A stretch of DNA of 64,000 nucleotides. It comes from Pseudeuparius sepicola. Taxonomy: Eukaryota > Arthropoda > Insecta > Coleoptera > Anthribidae. The notes beneath the pieces are model-generated. The model had not been told where the DNA came from. It did not search any database and saw only the letters and a program-made list of their open reading frames with translations. Position numbers and translations under genes: made by a program. The stretch spans positions 53,175,949-53,239,948 of the forward strand of contig OY987298.1 in NCBI GenBank assembly GCA_963920635.1. The letters are read 5' to 3'. Positions 20,790 through 31,313 of this stretch are shown piece after piece (the stretch's first letter is position 1; each line of letters opens with the position of its first letter).

Positions 20790-21440
20790 ACAGAACACAG
20801 AACATTTCGTTCTCGGTAACCTACCGATTGGCATCGGGTAGTCAGGGTTCTTGCTTATAGGTGGAAGATATAAAATTAGTTATTCTGTTGGACCATTTGT
20901 GACCACGTTACTTTTAGATTTTCATTCTAGGTAAGCAATTGCCATCGGGTACTAGGAATATGTGATACCGTAGGGATATCAAAGACACAAATGTTACTGA
21001 CTTTTGATTAGTGAAAGAGATTTTCCGAATACTGAGAACGCTCGACTTATCGATCGGTGCCAAACGAGTTCTCACCTGAGGATTCGATTTCTCGGTAACC
21101 TAGCGATTGCCATCGGGTAGTGAGGGTTCTTGCTTATAGGTGGAAGTCATAAAAATTAGTTATACAGTTGGACTATTTGTGGCCACGTGACTTTCAGATT
21201 TTCATTCTAGCCTAAAGCAATTACTATCGGGTAGTCTAGGTTCTTGCTCGTAGGTGGAAGATTATTTTTCGGTGACCAAAATTTCCGCGCGACTTTCAGA
21301 TTTTCATTCTCGGTAAGCTACTAGGAATATGTGACACCCGTAGGGACATCAAAGACACAAATGTTACTGACTTTTGATTAGTGAAAGAGATTTTCCGAAT
21401 ACGCTTTGATCAGTTTCTGAGACAAATTTTAACTTATGTA
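20790..21440. repeat. Left arm of inverted tandem array (two units)
   Basis: Contains two copies of a unit running CTCGGTAACCTA, ATCGGGTAGT-AGGGTTCTTG, CTTATAGGTGGAAG and CACAAATGTTACTGACTTTT. They are inverted with respect to three units at 22,419-23,640. Within each unit the GGTTCTTGCT-AGGTGGAAG block occurs twice, so each unit is itself a diverged dimer. Confidence 0.8.
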
Positions 21441-22418
21441 CAGGTATGGATTTTTGTGACTGGGTTGTGCCTCAAGAGTAACAGAGGCATAGCGAAACGA
21501 CATCAACAGATATATTTGAGAATAAAATCCACAAGTGTTGCATAACGTATTTCTCTTTTGTCATTGCATACAGTTGCGTACAACATTTGCATACAGTTGC
21601 GTACAACATTTGTCTTATTTTTGTTGCAGCTTTCACATCAAGAATCCAAAAAATAGTCACCAATTTTCGAAATTTCTTCAGAGGTTCAACTCATTTTATG
21701 TTTTAGTAGGGAAATTGGTGCACTTATATCACATGCAATAAAAATTGTAATAGCTACCCTATTTATTCTCAAGATCCAAATAATAATTTTTAGGCGAAAA
21801 TAGGCTCGAATTCTCGCGCTATTATTCTATTTATTCCGAAAATCCTTACAATAATTTCTAATTTTCCTAGCCATTCATACAGTGAAAAATCTGGAATTTT
21901 GAAGACGCGTCCTGAGTGGCAAAAAGTGTCTGAAGTATATGCTCGGAATCGCAAATGGTTACCTACAGAGGTAGGTACCTTAAGAATTTCATGTTTTTGT
22001 GGAAAGTTTTAAACCGAAGGCGTTGCATACATAATAATTCGGCACCAGACTGATATATTTCACTCAATATTATACTCATCATTTATTCAACTTTCAACAT
22101 TCCTAATTCATTTTTATATTTCTTGCCAAAAAATCCAAAAAAATATCTCGCAATTTTTGTGTCAAGATACGTTTGAAGGTAGTACCTATTCCATTAATTC
22201 AAAAATCTTTGCAAATGCAAATATTGGAGTAAAAACCGCGGAATCTTACTGTTCCTAATTTTAGTATCACTTTTCTTAGCATCTGAATTCTCAAACAGTT
22301 ATTCCACACATATATTTTTATCTTGAAACCTGGGTGATTAAAAGTCCAAAAATATTTTATGAATACAATTTCATACCATTTTCGCCATCTCTGAATTATC
22401 CCTGAAAAATATGTTTAT
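21441..22418. other. Loop between arms of the inverted array
   Basis: About 980 bp of AT-rich sequence. The 20-bp block GCATACAGTTGCGTACAACA occurs twice in tandem near 21,565-21,610. No gene is recognisable. Confidence 0.4.
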
Positions 22419-23640
22419 CGAATCCTCAGGTGAGAACTCGTTTAGCACCGATCGATAAGTCGAGCGTTCTCGGTATTCCATTGCTTCTGGCTACAGCCAC
22501 AAAAATTTGTCTCACAAACTGATCAAAGCGTATTCGGAAAATCTCTTTCACTAATCAAAAGTCAGTAACATTTGTGTCTTTGATGTCCCTACGGGTGTCA
22601 CATATTCCTAGTAGCTTACCGAGAATGAAAATCTGAAAGTCGCGCGGAAATTTTGGTCACCGAAAAATAATCTTCCACCTACGAGCAAGAACCTAGACTA
22701 CCCGATAGTAATTGCTTTAGGCTAGAATGAAAATCTGAAAGTCACGTGGCCACAAATAGTCCAACTGTATAACTAATTTTTATGACTTCCACCTATAAGC
22801 AAGAACCCTCACTACCCGATGGCAATCGCTAGGTTACCGAGAAATCGAATCCTCAGGTGAGAACTCGTTTGGCACCGATCGATAAGTCGAGCGTTCTCAG
22901 TATTCGGAAAATCTCTTTCACTAATCAAAAGTCAGTAACATTTGTGTCTTTGATATCCCTACGGTGTCACATATTCCTAGTAGCTTACCGAGAACGAAAA
23001 TCTGAAAGTCGGGTGGAAATTTTGGTCACCGAAAAATAATCTTCCACCTACGAGCAAGAACCTTGACTACCCGATGGTAATTGCTTTAGCTAGAATGAAA
23101 ATCTGAAAGTCACGTGGCCACAAATGGTCCAACTGTATAACTAATTTTTATGACTTCCACCTATAAGCAAGAACCCTCACTACCCGATGGCAATCGCTAG
23201 GTTACCGAGAAATCGAATCCTCAGGTGAGAACTCGTTTGGCACCGATCAATAAGTGGAGCGTTCTCAGTATTCGGAAAATCTCTTTCACTAATCAAAAGT
23301 CAGTAACATTTGTGTCTTTGATATCCCTACGGTGTCACATATTCCTAGTAGCTTACCGAGAACGAAAATCTGTCGCGTGGAAATTTTAGTCACCGAAAAA
23401 TAATCCCCTAATTTTTATGACTTCCACCTACGAGCAAGAACCTTGACTACCCGATGGCAATTGCTTACCTAGAATGAAAATCTAAAAGTAACGTGGTCAC
23501 AAATGGTCCATCAGAATAACTAATTTTATATCTTCCACCTATAAGCAAGAACCCTGACTACCCGATGCCAATCGGTAGGTTACCGAGAACGAAAATCTGA
23601 AAAGTCGCGTGGCTACAAATGATCCCCCAGTATAACGTCT
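22419..23640. repeat. Right arm of inverted tandem array (three units)
   Basis: Units begin at 22,419, 22,845 and 23,214 with CGAATCCTCAGGTGAGAACT. Spacing is 426 and 369 bp; the last unit is shortened. They carry the same blocks as the left arm in inverted order. More diverged fragments (GATCCCCCAGTATAA, GCATCGGAACATCCAGCC) continue to about 24,430. Confidence 0.82.
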
Positions 23641-24430
23641 AAGCCTATCCGAAAATATTTCTAAGCCCGCAAAAAATTCTTACCACCTCATGTCTGTAAA
23701 GCCCGCAGAGGTAAAAAGCATCGGAACATCCAGCCTTGCCACCTCAGGTCTGTTCGCCAGCTTGAACGCGCTTTCTCTTAACTGGAAAATTCAAAACCGG
23801 GAAATTTTAATGCTATCCCAGTTCTGGCATCCCTAGCCACTTGGTAATGAATAGTAATTGTCACCCGCAATAATTTGGTTACTTAAGTTTTCCCCGGGTT
23901 CCTCGGAAAATTCTAGACACAATATTATCACCTCGATCTAGTAATAGTAATGGCACATTAATTCGGTTGCTTAAATTTTCTCTGGGGATCATAGGAAAAT
24001 TCTTAGTACTTGCTGTGTCAACTCAAAGGAAAAATCCTCAGTAACACTTGTGATCACATAGAAAGAAAGTCTGAAAAGTCTCCTGACCACAGATGATCCC
24101 CCAGTATAATACCCTATCCTATCGCCCGCTAAGCATCGGAACATTCAGCCACCGGACGCGCTTTTAACTGTAAAATTCAAAACCGGGGAACGAATGCTAT
24201 CCCAGTTACATCGACCCTTGGCGATAGTAATTGTCACCCATATTAGGTTTCCTCTGCCTCGACCTAGTAATACTAATTGTCGGCGCATTCGGTTTTGGAG
24301 GAAAATTCTTAGTACAGAAAATTGCAGGGGTGTCCCGGAAAATGTCTTCTGAAAATTAAAAAACCCAAGTCGCGGGAAATTTTCGGAAAATTCAAAGTCG
24401 CGGGCGGTTGGTCACGTTTTTACCCATTTA
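23641..24430. repeat. Diverged continuation of the array family
   Basis: Two copies of the sequence GATCCCCCAGTATAA followed by CCTATCC and GCATCGGAACAT-CAGCC (23,620-23,745 and 24,090-24,155), plus repeated GGAAAATTCTTAGTAC blocks. They appear to be old relatives of the adjacent array. Confidence 0.5.
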
Positions 24431-25270
24431 TAGGCCCATAAGGATTAACATGGGAAAATTGCGCTTGAACTCTCATAGCTTACTACTTAAGTAGTTCAAA
24501 ACAAAAATGGTATTTCCTAAATTTTAAATTTTTAAGCAGGTAGCTTCAGTCAGGTCTTTTTTTAAACAGTTTTTATCTACAACTATAAGTTTATTTTACG
24601 TTTGTGAGGTACCTTGGAAGAGAAATAAAATTACAAAAATGAGCACCGAGAAAAACTACATGATTAGAACTAAGTACAAGACCCAATCTTATTAGTCCAT
24701 CCCGAAATCTGTGAAAGTTCTTTGGGTAGATACATTCAACAAGGGAAGAAGGTTCAAGTACACATATTATTACAAATGGATTCAGGAACCTGGTAACAAG
24801 GTGCAATAGCGACAAATTCTCAAATAAGCAAAATCGGCACTGACTTACCATACTTATATTACTTAAATTCCTGGAAATAATTGCAGGAAACGAAATTCAA
24901 ATATAAAATAAATTTGATTCATTTGGCACTTGCCATATTCTGTGTTTGTTGACAGAACATTGTCAAGCCTAATTTTTAGAAATCATTATTAATTTTTACT
25001 AACAATCAAAGTACCTGTTATATTCATAGATTCTCCAATAAAATGGCATACTTGGCATCATTGAGACCATTAGAATGGGGAAAGAAACTGCCTCACTCTG
25101 GAAAGTATAATGCTGGGTCCCCTTACTGATTTTTACCCATGATTTTTACTAATATTATAGAATACAAAAATAATAAAGCAAAAATAAACTGACCACACAT
25201 AGTAGGCGATAACGTTATACAAAATTCGACGTGTCATTCGAACTAAATCAGATACATAAACTATTTCACT
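24431..25270. other. Repeat-poor stretch
   Basis: Unlike its neighbours, this stretch shows no inverted repeats. The minus-strand open frame 24,591-24,851 (86 codons) has no domain that I recognise. Only the short + frame listed separately looks possibly coding. Confidence 0.35.
25043..25129 (+). CDS. Short open frame, unknown
   Basis: A 28-codon frame from ATG reads MAYLASLRPLEWGKKLPHSG then KYNAGSPY and TGA. It has a coding-like composition and an AAAATGG start context. No family is recognised. It may be a tiny protein, the start of a spliced gene whose donor I cannot place, or chance. Confidence 0.2.
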   Translation: MAYLASLRPLEWGKKLPHSGKYNAGSPY

Positions 25271-25359
25271 TGGCGCCGCCAAGTGGCGACAAAACAAAAC
25301 CCCAAATTTCGCGCAGCGCGCAAGCTCACACTGCTTACAGCTTAAAAGACGGCAGACGG

Positions 25360-25545
25360 GGCTGCTCCGAGACGCTTGTTATAAACGCCTAGTCCGGCCC
25401 TAGCGGACCTCCTAGGTGTTTATAGTCGCCCCAGCTTCTGGCCGTATGTATGTGTGTGGGTATGTGTGTGCGCCTAAAACCACTTCCCCACCACTTCCCC
25501 GGCCTCTACAGGGCACAGTTTTTGATATTTCGAGTCGAAATTTCG
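25360..25545. repeat. Head of GC-rich dispersed module (hairpin and GT tract)
   Basis: Contains a strong hairpin ATAAACGCCTAG...CTAGGTGTTTAT (25,380-25,420) with inner GTCCGGCC/GGACCTCC, then a TG-rich tract (25,446-25,472) and CGAGTCGAAATTTCGCGTAG. The same order recurs at 57,765-57,990, and the hairpin again at 62,672-62,725. Confidence 0.75.
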
Positions 25546-26441
25546 CGTAGGGCGGCGCATGCGTACGGACCTCAGACCTATTGAAGGGCGCCCGAATCGG
25601 AAAAGCCGTTTGACCCCTGGATTTTTTTTCAATTTTTCAACTTTGGCGTGGGGCCCCGGACCCGTATGGGCCTCTCTCGTGCCGAAGGGCGCCCCGATCG
25701 GAAAAGCGGTTCGGCCGTTCGGGACATTTTTCCGATTTTCGGTTTCGCTTCTCCTTTTTCAACGGGCTAGCGTTTCGAACCTAGATCGTCGATCGAGTTC
25801 AACATTCGCGCGGGGCCCCGGACGGATATGGGCTTCACTCGTGCCTTCGGGTGCCCCTATCGGAAAAGCCGTTCGGCCGTTTGGACCATTTTTCCGATTC
25901 TGGGCTTCGCGATTTGAGGGCGGCATACTTTTTTCTAACAGCGCGAGCGAGTTCTCTGACTTTTTTGCACGTTGCACTCTAATTATTTTTTTCGCGTAGG
26001 GCGGCGCATGCGTACGGACCTCAGACCTATTGAAGGGCGCCCGAATCGGAAAAGCCGTTTGACCCCTGGATTTTTTTTCAATTTTTCAACTTTGGCGTGG
26101 GGCCCCGGACCCGTATGGGCCTCTCTCGTGCCGAAGGGCGCCCCGATCGGAAAAGCGGTTCGGCCGTTCGGGACATTTTTCCGATTTTCGGTTTCGCTTC
26201 TCCTTTTTCAACGGGCTAGCGTTTCGAACCTAGATCGTCGATCGAGTTCAACATTCGCGCGGGGCCCCGGACGGATATGGGCTTCACTCGTGCCTTCGGG
26301 TGCCCCTATCGGAAAAGCCGTTCGGCCGTTTGGACCATTTTTCCGATTCTGGGCTTCGCGATTTGAGGGCGGCATACTTTTTTCTAACAGCGCGAGCGAG
26401 TTCTCTGACTTTTTTGCACGTTGCACTCTAATTATTTGATC
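25544..26441. repeat. Perfect 449-bp tandem duplication
   Basis: The unit starts CGCGTAGGGCGGCGCATGCG at 25,544 and repeats at 25,993. The two copies give identical translations over more than 140 codons, so they are essentially identical. Inside each unit the phrase CGATCGGAAAAGCGGTTCGG recurs three times in diverged form. The long open frames here (25,559-25,999 and 25,972-26,439) are by-products of GC-rich repeats; I do not call them genes. Confidence 0.88.
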
Positions 26442-26828
26442 TTGCGTTGTTAACGGCATGGTTCCAAGTTAGTAAATCTGGCTAAGTTACAGCTTTCTAT
26501 ACTTATCAAATCAATTTCTGTAACGCCCATTATTTAACTCAAAGTCTTTTACGATTACTTAAGTGCCGTAAGCATTATTCCACCATTCGCTACACATGAC
26601 TTTAAATTGATCGTAAGATAAGCCTGGTTCATGCAGCTTCTTTATCTTTTAATTTTACTTTATCTTTAAGAAATAACCAATGGCATTTGTCTCTTGATTT
26701 GAACTGACCAATGACATTTAATATTTCTTAAAGATAAAGAAAAATTAAAGGATAAAGAAGCTGCATGAACCAGGCCTTAAATCGGGAGACACATGCTCCT
26801 CAAAAACATGACGTAGATTCATGTCATC

Positions 26829-27290
26829 CTATCTAAATATAATATGACATTGCAGTAAGTTGTCGCGGATCAGCTGTTTAGGTATTTTCGAGTAAGTTTG
26901 ACAAAGGTATGCAACGTCAACGACTTTGTGTCGCATATTACTCCCGTATTTTACCTTGCTTATTACAACTCCCGGCATCGAAAAAACACTGAATTTTCCA
27001 AAGCCATTAGCTTTGAACGGAAAATATCCGATTTTAGAAACTTTTTTTAAGACATCCTGAAGTAACTGATATTTTGGTTGGTATAAACTTTTACTATACA
27101 CATAAATATGTTCAAATTTAAGACCATTCTTGTTAAATATTAAACTTAAAAGGGCATTTGTTTTGCCACAGTTGCTAGGTCCTATAAAAGCAGCTCTTAT
27201 GGACTCTGGAAATAATTCACCATGCCTAGATGTGTGTCTAATCCCTGTATCTGCAACATCCAAATTTTCAATAGGGAGAGAGCTTTGTTA
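26829..27290 (-). pseudogene. Polinton/Maverick packaging ATPase (A32/FtsK-HerA type), truncated
   Basis: The minus strand reads RHGELFPESIRAAFIGPSNC followed by GKTNALLSLI, a Walker A (GPSNCGKTN), then FEHIYVYSKSLYQPKYQLLQ, a diverged middle, and VVDVAYLCQTYSKIPKQLIR followed by DN. This order is the signature of the genome-packaging ATPase of Polinton (Maverick) DNA transposons and related large DNA elements. The Walker B/IFDD stretch is replaced by VFSMPGVVISKVKYGSNMR and the C-terminal part is lost after LLQCHIIF, so the gene is decayed. The true start is not determined; no in-frame ATG is evident near the N-terminus. Confidence 0.8.
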
Positions 27291-27443
27291 CTGCTTAATT
27301 TGCATTTCGGAGTCTTAAAATTATTAAGACATTTGATGTATATTTATACTTTTCAAATATACAGTATCGTGTAAAAAAATTCAATGGAGGGGGAACTGAC
27401 TATATATAACTTAGAATTCATGGTGGACATGCATATTCGTAAA

Positions 27444-28050
27444 TATGAGTGACTTTGCAAATATTGATTTGGAGGCATATCTTGCCTCACACTGAGTGTA
27501 CTTTCAGTATTGTTATGGTGACAGTTTGACTTATATACTTCAAAAATCAGATTTTATTATTCCAAACAAGTACTTTGAAAAAGTTGCCAAGCAAGAACTT
27601 CGTAAAATTTGTGACTATCGTTTAATGTTGGAGAAAAAAACGGTTAATTGATAATTACGTGAGACAAATAATTAATGAACCCAAGAAAAAATTGAGGAAA
27701 TAAGTTATTTCACGCTCGATGAGCTTCAGAAGACACATAATTTGGAATATGGTCTCCAATATAAAGTTTATATTCTCAACATATTAAATGATGAATATCT
27801 TTTAGAGCAGTCCTATCCTACCAAAGGCACTAAATGATATGAAATTAACTTTTAAATTTCAACCTTCTGAAAACAAACGAGATATGCACATTCTAAAATG
27901 GTTGAAAAAGAATATAAACAAATATGAAAACGATCCAGAAGCACTTTTAGGGTGGGAATTTGGACCCTGCTGTAGAAACTGGCCATCAAGTGGACGACAA
28001 AAATGAGACAATTTCGTTATTAAATTGACTTGCAGATAATACTTTTGTTT
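27444..28050 (+). pseudogene. Decayed ORF next to the Polinton ATPase
   Basis: In shifting frames the + strand reads SDFANIDLEAYLASH, VYFQYCYGDSLTYILQKSDF, IIPNKYFEKVAKQELRKICD with YRLMLEKK, and near the end ALNDMKLTFKFQPSENKRDM, HILKWLKKNINKYENDPEAL and LGWEFGP. It is protein-like but broken by stops and frameshifts. It lies about 150 bp from, and divergent to, the ATPase. I do not recognise the family; the position suggests a Polinton-encoded structural or accessory gene. Confidence 0.5.
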
Positions 28051-28599
28051 AAAATAAAACTTCTTTTAACCTACTGCATTTGTTTTATTAAAACCAGATA
28101 TGTATAACCTTTGTCTGTGCTCAGTACCTAACACACTATCTAAAGTTTGATGGGGTTTCGATTGTATCATATATTATCTCCTCTGACAAAGTCTCAGCGA
28201 GTCCCTTGCTGCAATACCTTGAACTGTGTGGGGCAGTGACGAGACTTTGTAAACACCGTTATGTTAAATTAGTTAAGTTTACTTTAGCTTAATGTTACTT
28301 TAGGATAAGTTTACTTTCAGATAGTTGGTGTTTCTTGGATCTGCCTGTACCCACCCGTCGAAAACAAATATGCGTTTGTATATACTGATCATACAAACAC
28401 CATTAGTTTTCGATAAATTGAGGTGGTACATAAAGTTTGAGGTACATAATAAAATACTGGGTGATGTTTAATCCTTTATTAAAAATAATTATGATATATT
28501 TTCTAACATTTAAAACACAGGCTACCATGATGTTAGTTTTTCTATTCCTTTAATAAGTACGTTTTATGACTAAAACATTCAGATTTATCTTGTTAATTT

Positions 28600-28930
28600 T
28601 CTATTTTACATTTCCACTATTTCAAACTAATTGGCCTTGCGGGTTTTCCCCATACCCACTTGTCCTTTGTAAACCAGCGAGTATTTTTCACTGTAAAAAT
28701 GTTCCGAGGCACGGCTTGAACGCCTTCGTCACTCTGTTCGGCAGGAAAACGACACCATGCTCCAACTCCAGCAAAATGGTCTCCCCGAACGTTTTTTGCA
28801 CCACCTCCTTCCCCGAGAAAATTTTCATCGGCACACCTTCACCCAATTCCACCAACTTTACCGTCGGTTTCTGAGACAAGCAACTTAATTTGTTGATGGT
28901 TTTCAAATTCATTGCTTTGCTGCAAGCCAT
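28600..28930 (-). pseudogene. Small TE/virus-like protein with possible OB fold, frameshifted
   Basis: From about 28,930 the minus strand reads MACSKAMNLKTINKLSCLSQ, then PTVKLVELGEGVPMKIFSGK, EVVQKTFGETILLELEHGVV and FLPNRVTKAF. After a +1 shift it gives TVKNTRWFTKDKWVWGKPAR. The pattern (short N-terminal segment, Y/F-G-x-x-V/I-x-L-E-L, FLPNR) is like the small proteins often annotated as uncharacterised in insect DNA transposons and dsDNA-virus-like elements; an OB-fold ssDNA-binding role is a guess. It fits with the Polinton remnant 1.5 kb away. Confidence 0.45.
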
Positions 28931-28989
28931 CTTAGCTCAACTCGACTACCGAACTCCACACAACAGCAAACTATGTCTTTTATCAAAGC

Positions 28990-29180
28990 TAGAGAGGTGG
29001 GGGGGGGACCAACGATTCCCCATCAACCTTGAACTGATTCTAGGAAATCTAGATTACCTTGAAAGCGATTTAACATTGAAGCGATTCTCGGAAATCAACC
29101 TTGAAGCGATTCTCGGAAACCACGCCCTTTTACCTTGAACCACAATTCCCAGAAACCTAAAAGCGATTTTACCTTGAAGC
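28990..29180. repeat. Irregular minisatellite (ACCTTGAAGCGATTCTCGGAA)
   Basis: About five imperfect copies of an ACCTTGAA-GCGATTCT-CGGAAA unit. A G8 tract lies just before (28,999-29,008). Confidence 0.6.
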
Positions 29181-29380
29181 CACACCGCGACCTCGCAACC
29201 TTCAACCATCGACCTTGACCTTGGCGACCATTTTGTCCTCGTACCTGCTTTGACTCACTACCGAGATACTATAAGGTTTGTTCCACCAGCAGTTCTGCAT
29301 CGGGTGTCATCGATCTAATTTTTTGAAAACAGTTCTAGAAACACCTTTCTGCATTCTGGTTCGCTAGATCTGGTTCAGAA

Positions 29381-29578
29381 CTATTGTTGGAATAAAGCAG
29401 TAGTATGCACCGTATGGCGTATGCAGTCCATAAACTGGATCTTTCTTCTAGTTTCACTTTCAATAGCTGGAGCTGGAAACCACGCTTGTCTTCTTTCCTT
29501 ATCTTTAGGCAAACTTAGAACACGTTTTTGTAGAATTCCCTCGGTAATTTTTCCGTAACCAGAATACTCGTTTTTCAT
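29381..29578 (-). other. Open frame of unknown nature
   Basis: A 65-codon minus-strand frame with a charged, protein-like N-terminus (MKNEYSGYGKITEGILQKRV). No family is recognised. It could be another piece of the Polinton remnant or chance. Confidence 0.2.
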
Positions 29579-30205
29579 GGATAACTCGATACTGACAAAA
29601 TTAAATTCCTGTTCCCTTTCTTAAATATAATAAATAGCAAAAGAAACGAAAAATGTTTTTAGACAAACTTTTAAAGAAAGGAAACTGTACGAGCAAATTA
29701 GAAAATGCATTAAGCAATGTTCAGATGCCACCTTAAACAATAAAATATTATTTACTTTATTTTAAATGCCAGCATAATAATCGCCTTCACAGTAGTTTAA
29801 ACAATCCGAAATTACGAAAAGACTGTACCAGATGTAAAAAATACCAAGAAGGGATTTTTCGTTTTGCATAGGATCGTACTACTTTTTTTTACAATTAATT
29901 AGAGTAACTATTCGTATCTACGCCGCTGGTCATCTGAACGGGGCCAAATTATTGCACAAAATGACAACCCACCAATGCATAATGTGTACAATTTGGTTGG
30001 AATTCCTACACCGGCTCGAAAGAAATGAAAAACATGCTATTTTTGGAAACATTTCAACACGCTGTATATGGAGAACCAAGCGTGTTTAAGGTAACGTTTA
30101 TTAAGCATATGTGCTTACTTTAGCAAATTCTACTTTGTGTTTTCGGCTTTGCCTTTAGATGTGACTCACCTTCTATAAACGTGAAATGTTTATATACCAT
30201 ACTCA
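29579..30205. other. Stretch without recognisable gene
   Basis: AT-rich, no inverted repeats seen, downstream of the ammonia-lyase stop codon. It should include the 3' UTR of that gene (minus strand, below 30,519). Confidence 0.4.
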
Positions 30206-30357
30206 AAAGTGCAGTGATTGTAAACACTGATACACGAGTCACCGGCCAGTGCTCGAGTTGCTATTGGCTTGTGATAAGCCGACAAGCGAACCGACAAGTC
30301 AATAGCAGCTCTTACACTGGCCGGTGACGCGTGTATCATTGTTTTTATGCACTGTAC
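30206..30357. mobile_element. Short palindromic MITE
   Basis: The inverted arms are GTGCAGTGATTGTAAACACT... and ...ATTGTTTTTATGCACTGTA. They include GATACACGAGTCACCGGCCA and its near-complement, with TGCTATTGGCTTGT/ACAAGTCAATAGCA next to the centre. It lies about 160 bp beyond the ammonia-lyase stop codon, within or near its 3' UTR. Confidence 0.75.
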
Positions 30358-30518
30358 CTAGAAACTGAATTTATTTTAGTAAAAACCGTCTTGCTATAAT
30401 CATAACTGCATAATCTACCTATAGTTATACTTATCTGGGGTTCTGTGTAAACAAGTAATATTAATTATTAATAAAGACTAGTTTCAAAAATAAATTTAAT
30501 TGATGTTGTGGGCTGTTC

Positions 30519-30638
30519 TTATGATATCTCGTCTTTGTTGGTAATGTTATGAAATTGTACGTCTTTGTAATTTGAATGTAACAAGTCACGTAGTTCTATG
30601 CTATGGGCGTAATCCCTGGTTTCGCAGACAACTTTAAC
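30519..30638 (-). CDS. L-threonine/L-serine ammonia-lyase, terminal exon (ACT domain end)
   Basis: The last exon encodes VKVVCETRDYAHSIELRDLL, then HSNYKDVQFHNITNKDEIS and TAA (30519-30521). VKVVCETRD followed by an amphipathic helix and a final beta strand is the end of the C-terminal ACT regulatory domain of eukaryotic threonine dehydratase-type enzymes. The acceptor is TTTCTTTTCAG at 30639. Phase 0 joins it to SVE at the end of the previous exon. I recognise the family but not a reliable symbol; Drosophila CG8129 is the likely counterpart by memory. Confidence 0.9.
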   Translation of the reverse strand, partial: VKVVCETRDYAHSIELRDLLHSNYKDVQFHNITNKDEIS

Positions 30639-30703
30639 CTGAAAAGAAACCATTATGCAGACTATATCAAATAAATATCACGTCAATTACAATGACCATC
30701 TGC

Positions 30704-31313
30704 TATACAGGAAGTCCCCAGATCGACTTAACAATAGGTGTGAAAGGCGAAAAATTTTCGAGTTGAAACTTGAACTTTCAGGAATCAACCTTGCATGATT
30801 AGAAACTAATTTGCACAATATTTTTATATTTTAAAAATAAAGGAGCCCTTGACGGTCAATTTATACATTTTCAGTTCAGATAAAGTACCTTTTCCTTAAG
30901 AGATATGTAGATATCGAAAAATTTTGTTAGAAAAAGTTGTTCAGAATGCAAATTTAGGCCCTCTATTAAATTTTAAAACAATCGCCATAATTTGCTTTTT
31001 CAAAAATCAAGGTGAAATTTAAAATAAAAATAAAGTGTGCCCATTGTTTAAAATTTTGGTACGGAGACTTAAATTTGCATTCTGAACAACTTTTTCTAAT
31101 AAAATTTTTCGATGTGTCTTAACGAAAAGGTAGTTCATGTGAACTGAAAATTAACAAATTGCCCCTGTCAAGGCCTGCTTGATTTTTAAAATACAAAAAT
31201 ATAGTGCAAATTACTTTCTAATCATGCAAGGCTGATCCCCCAAAGGCCAAGTTTCAACTCGAAAAGTTTCGCCTTTCACACCTATTGTTAAGTCGCTCTG
31301 GGGATACCCTGTA
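30704..31313. mobile_element. Palindromic MITE in last ammonia-lyase intron
   Basis: The ends TATACAGGAAGTCCCCAGAT and CTCTGGGGATACCCTGTA are inverted. The arms match through TAACAATAGGTGTGAAAGGC, CGAGTTGAAACTTG, CTTGCATGATTAGAAA and TTCAGAATGCAAATTTA over about 280 bp each side, with a centre near 31,000. Confidence 0.8.

Noticed and set aside
20790..23640. CRISPR array
   Set aside because: Units are hundreds of bases long, inverted around a loop, and the genome is eukaryotic; no short regular repeats with unique spacers.
25559..26439. Two long open frames of 146 and 155 codons
   Set aside because: They lie in a perfect GC-rich tandem duplication with open frames on both strands and no protein-like signature.
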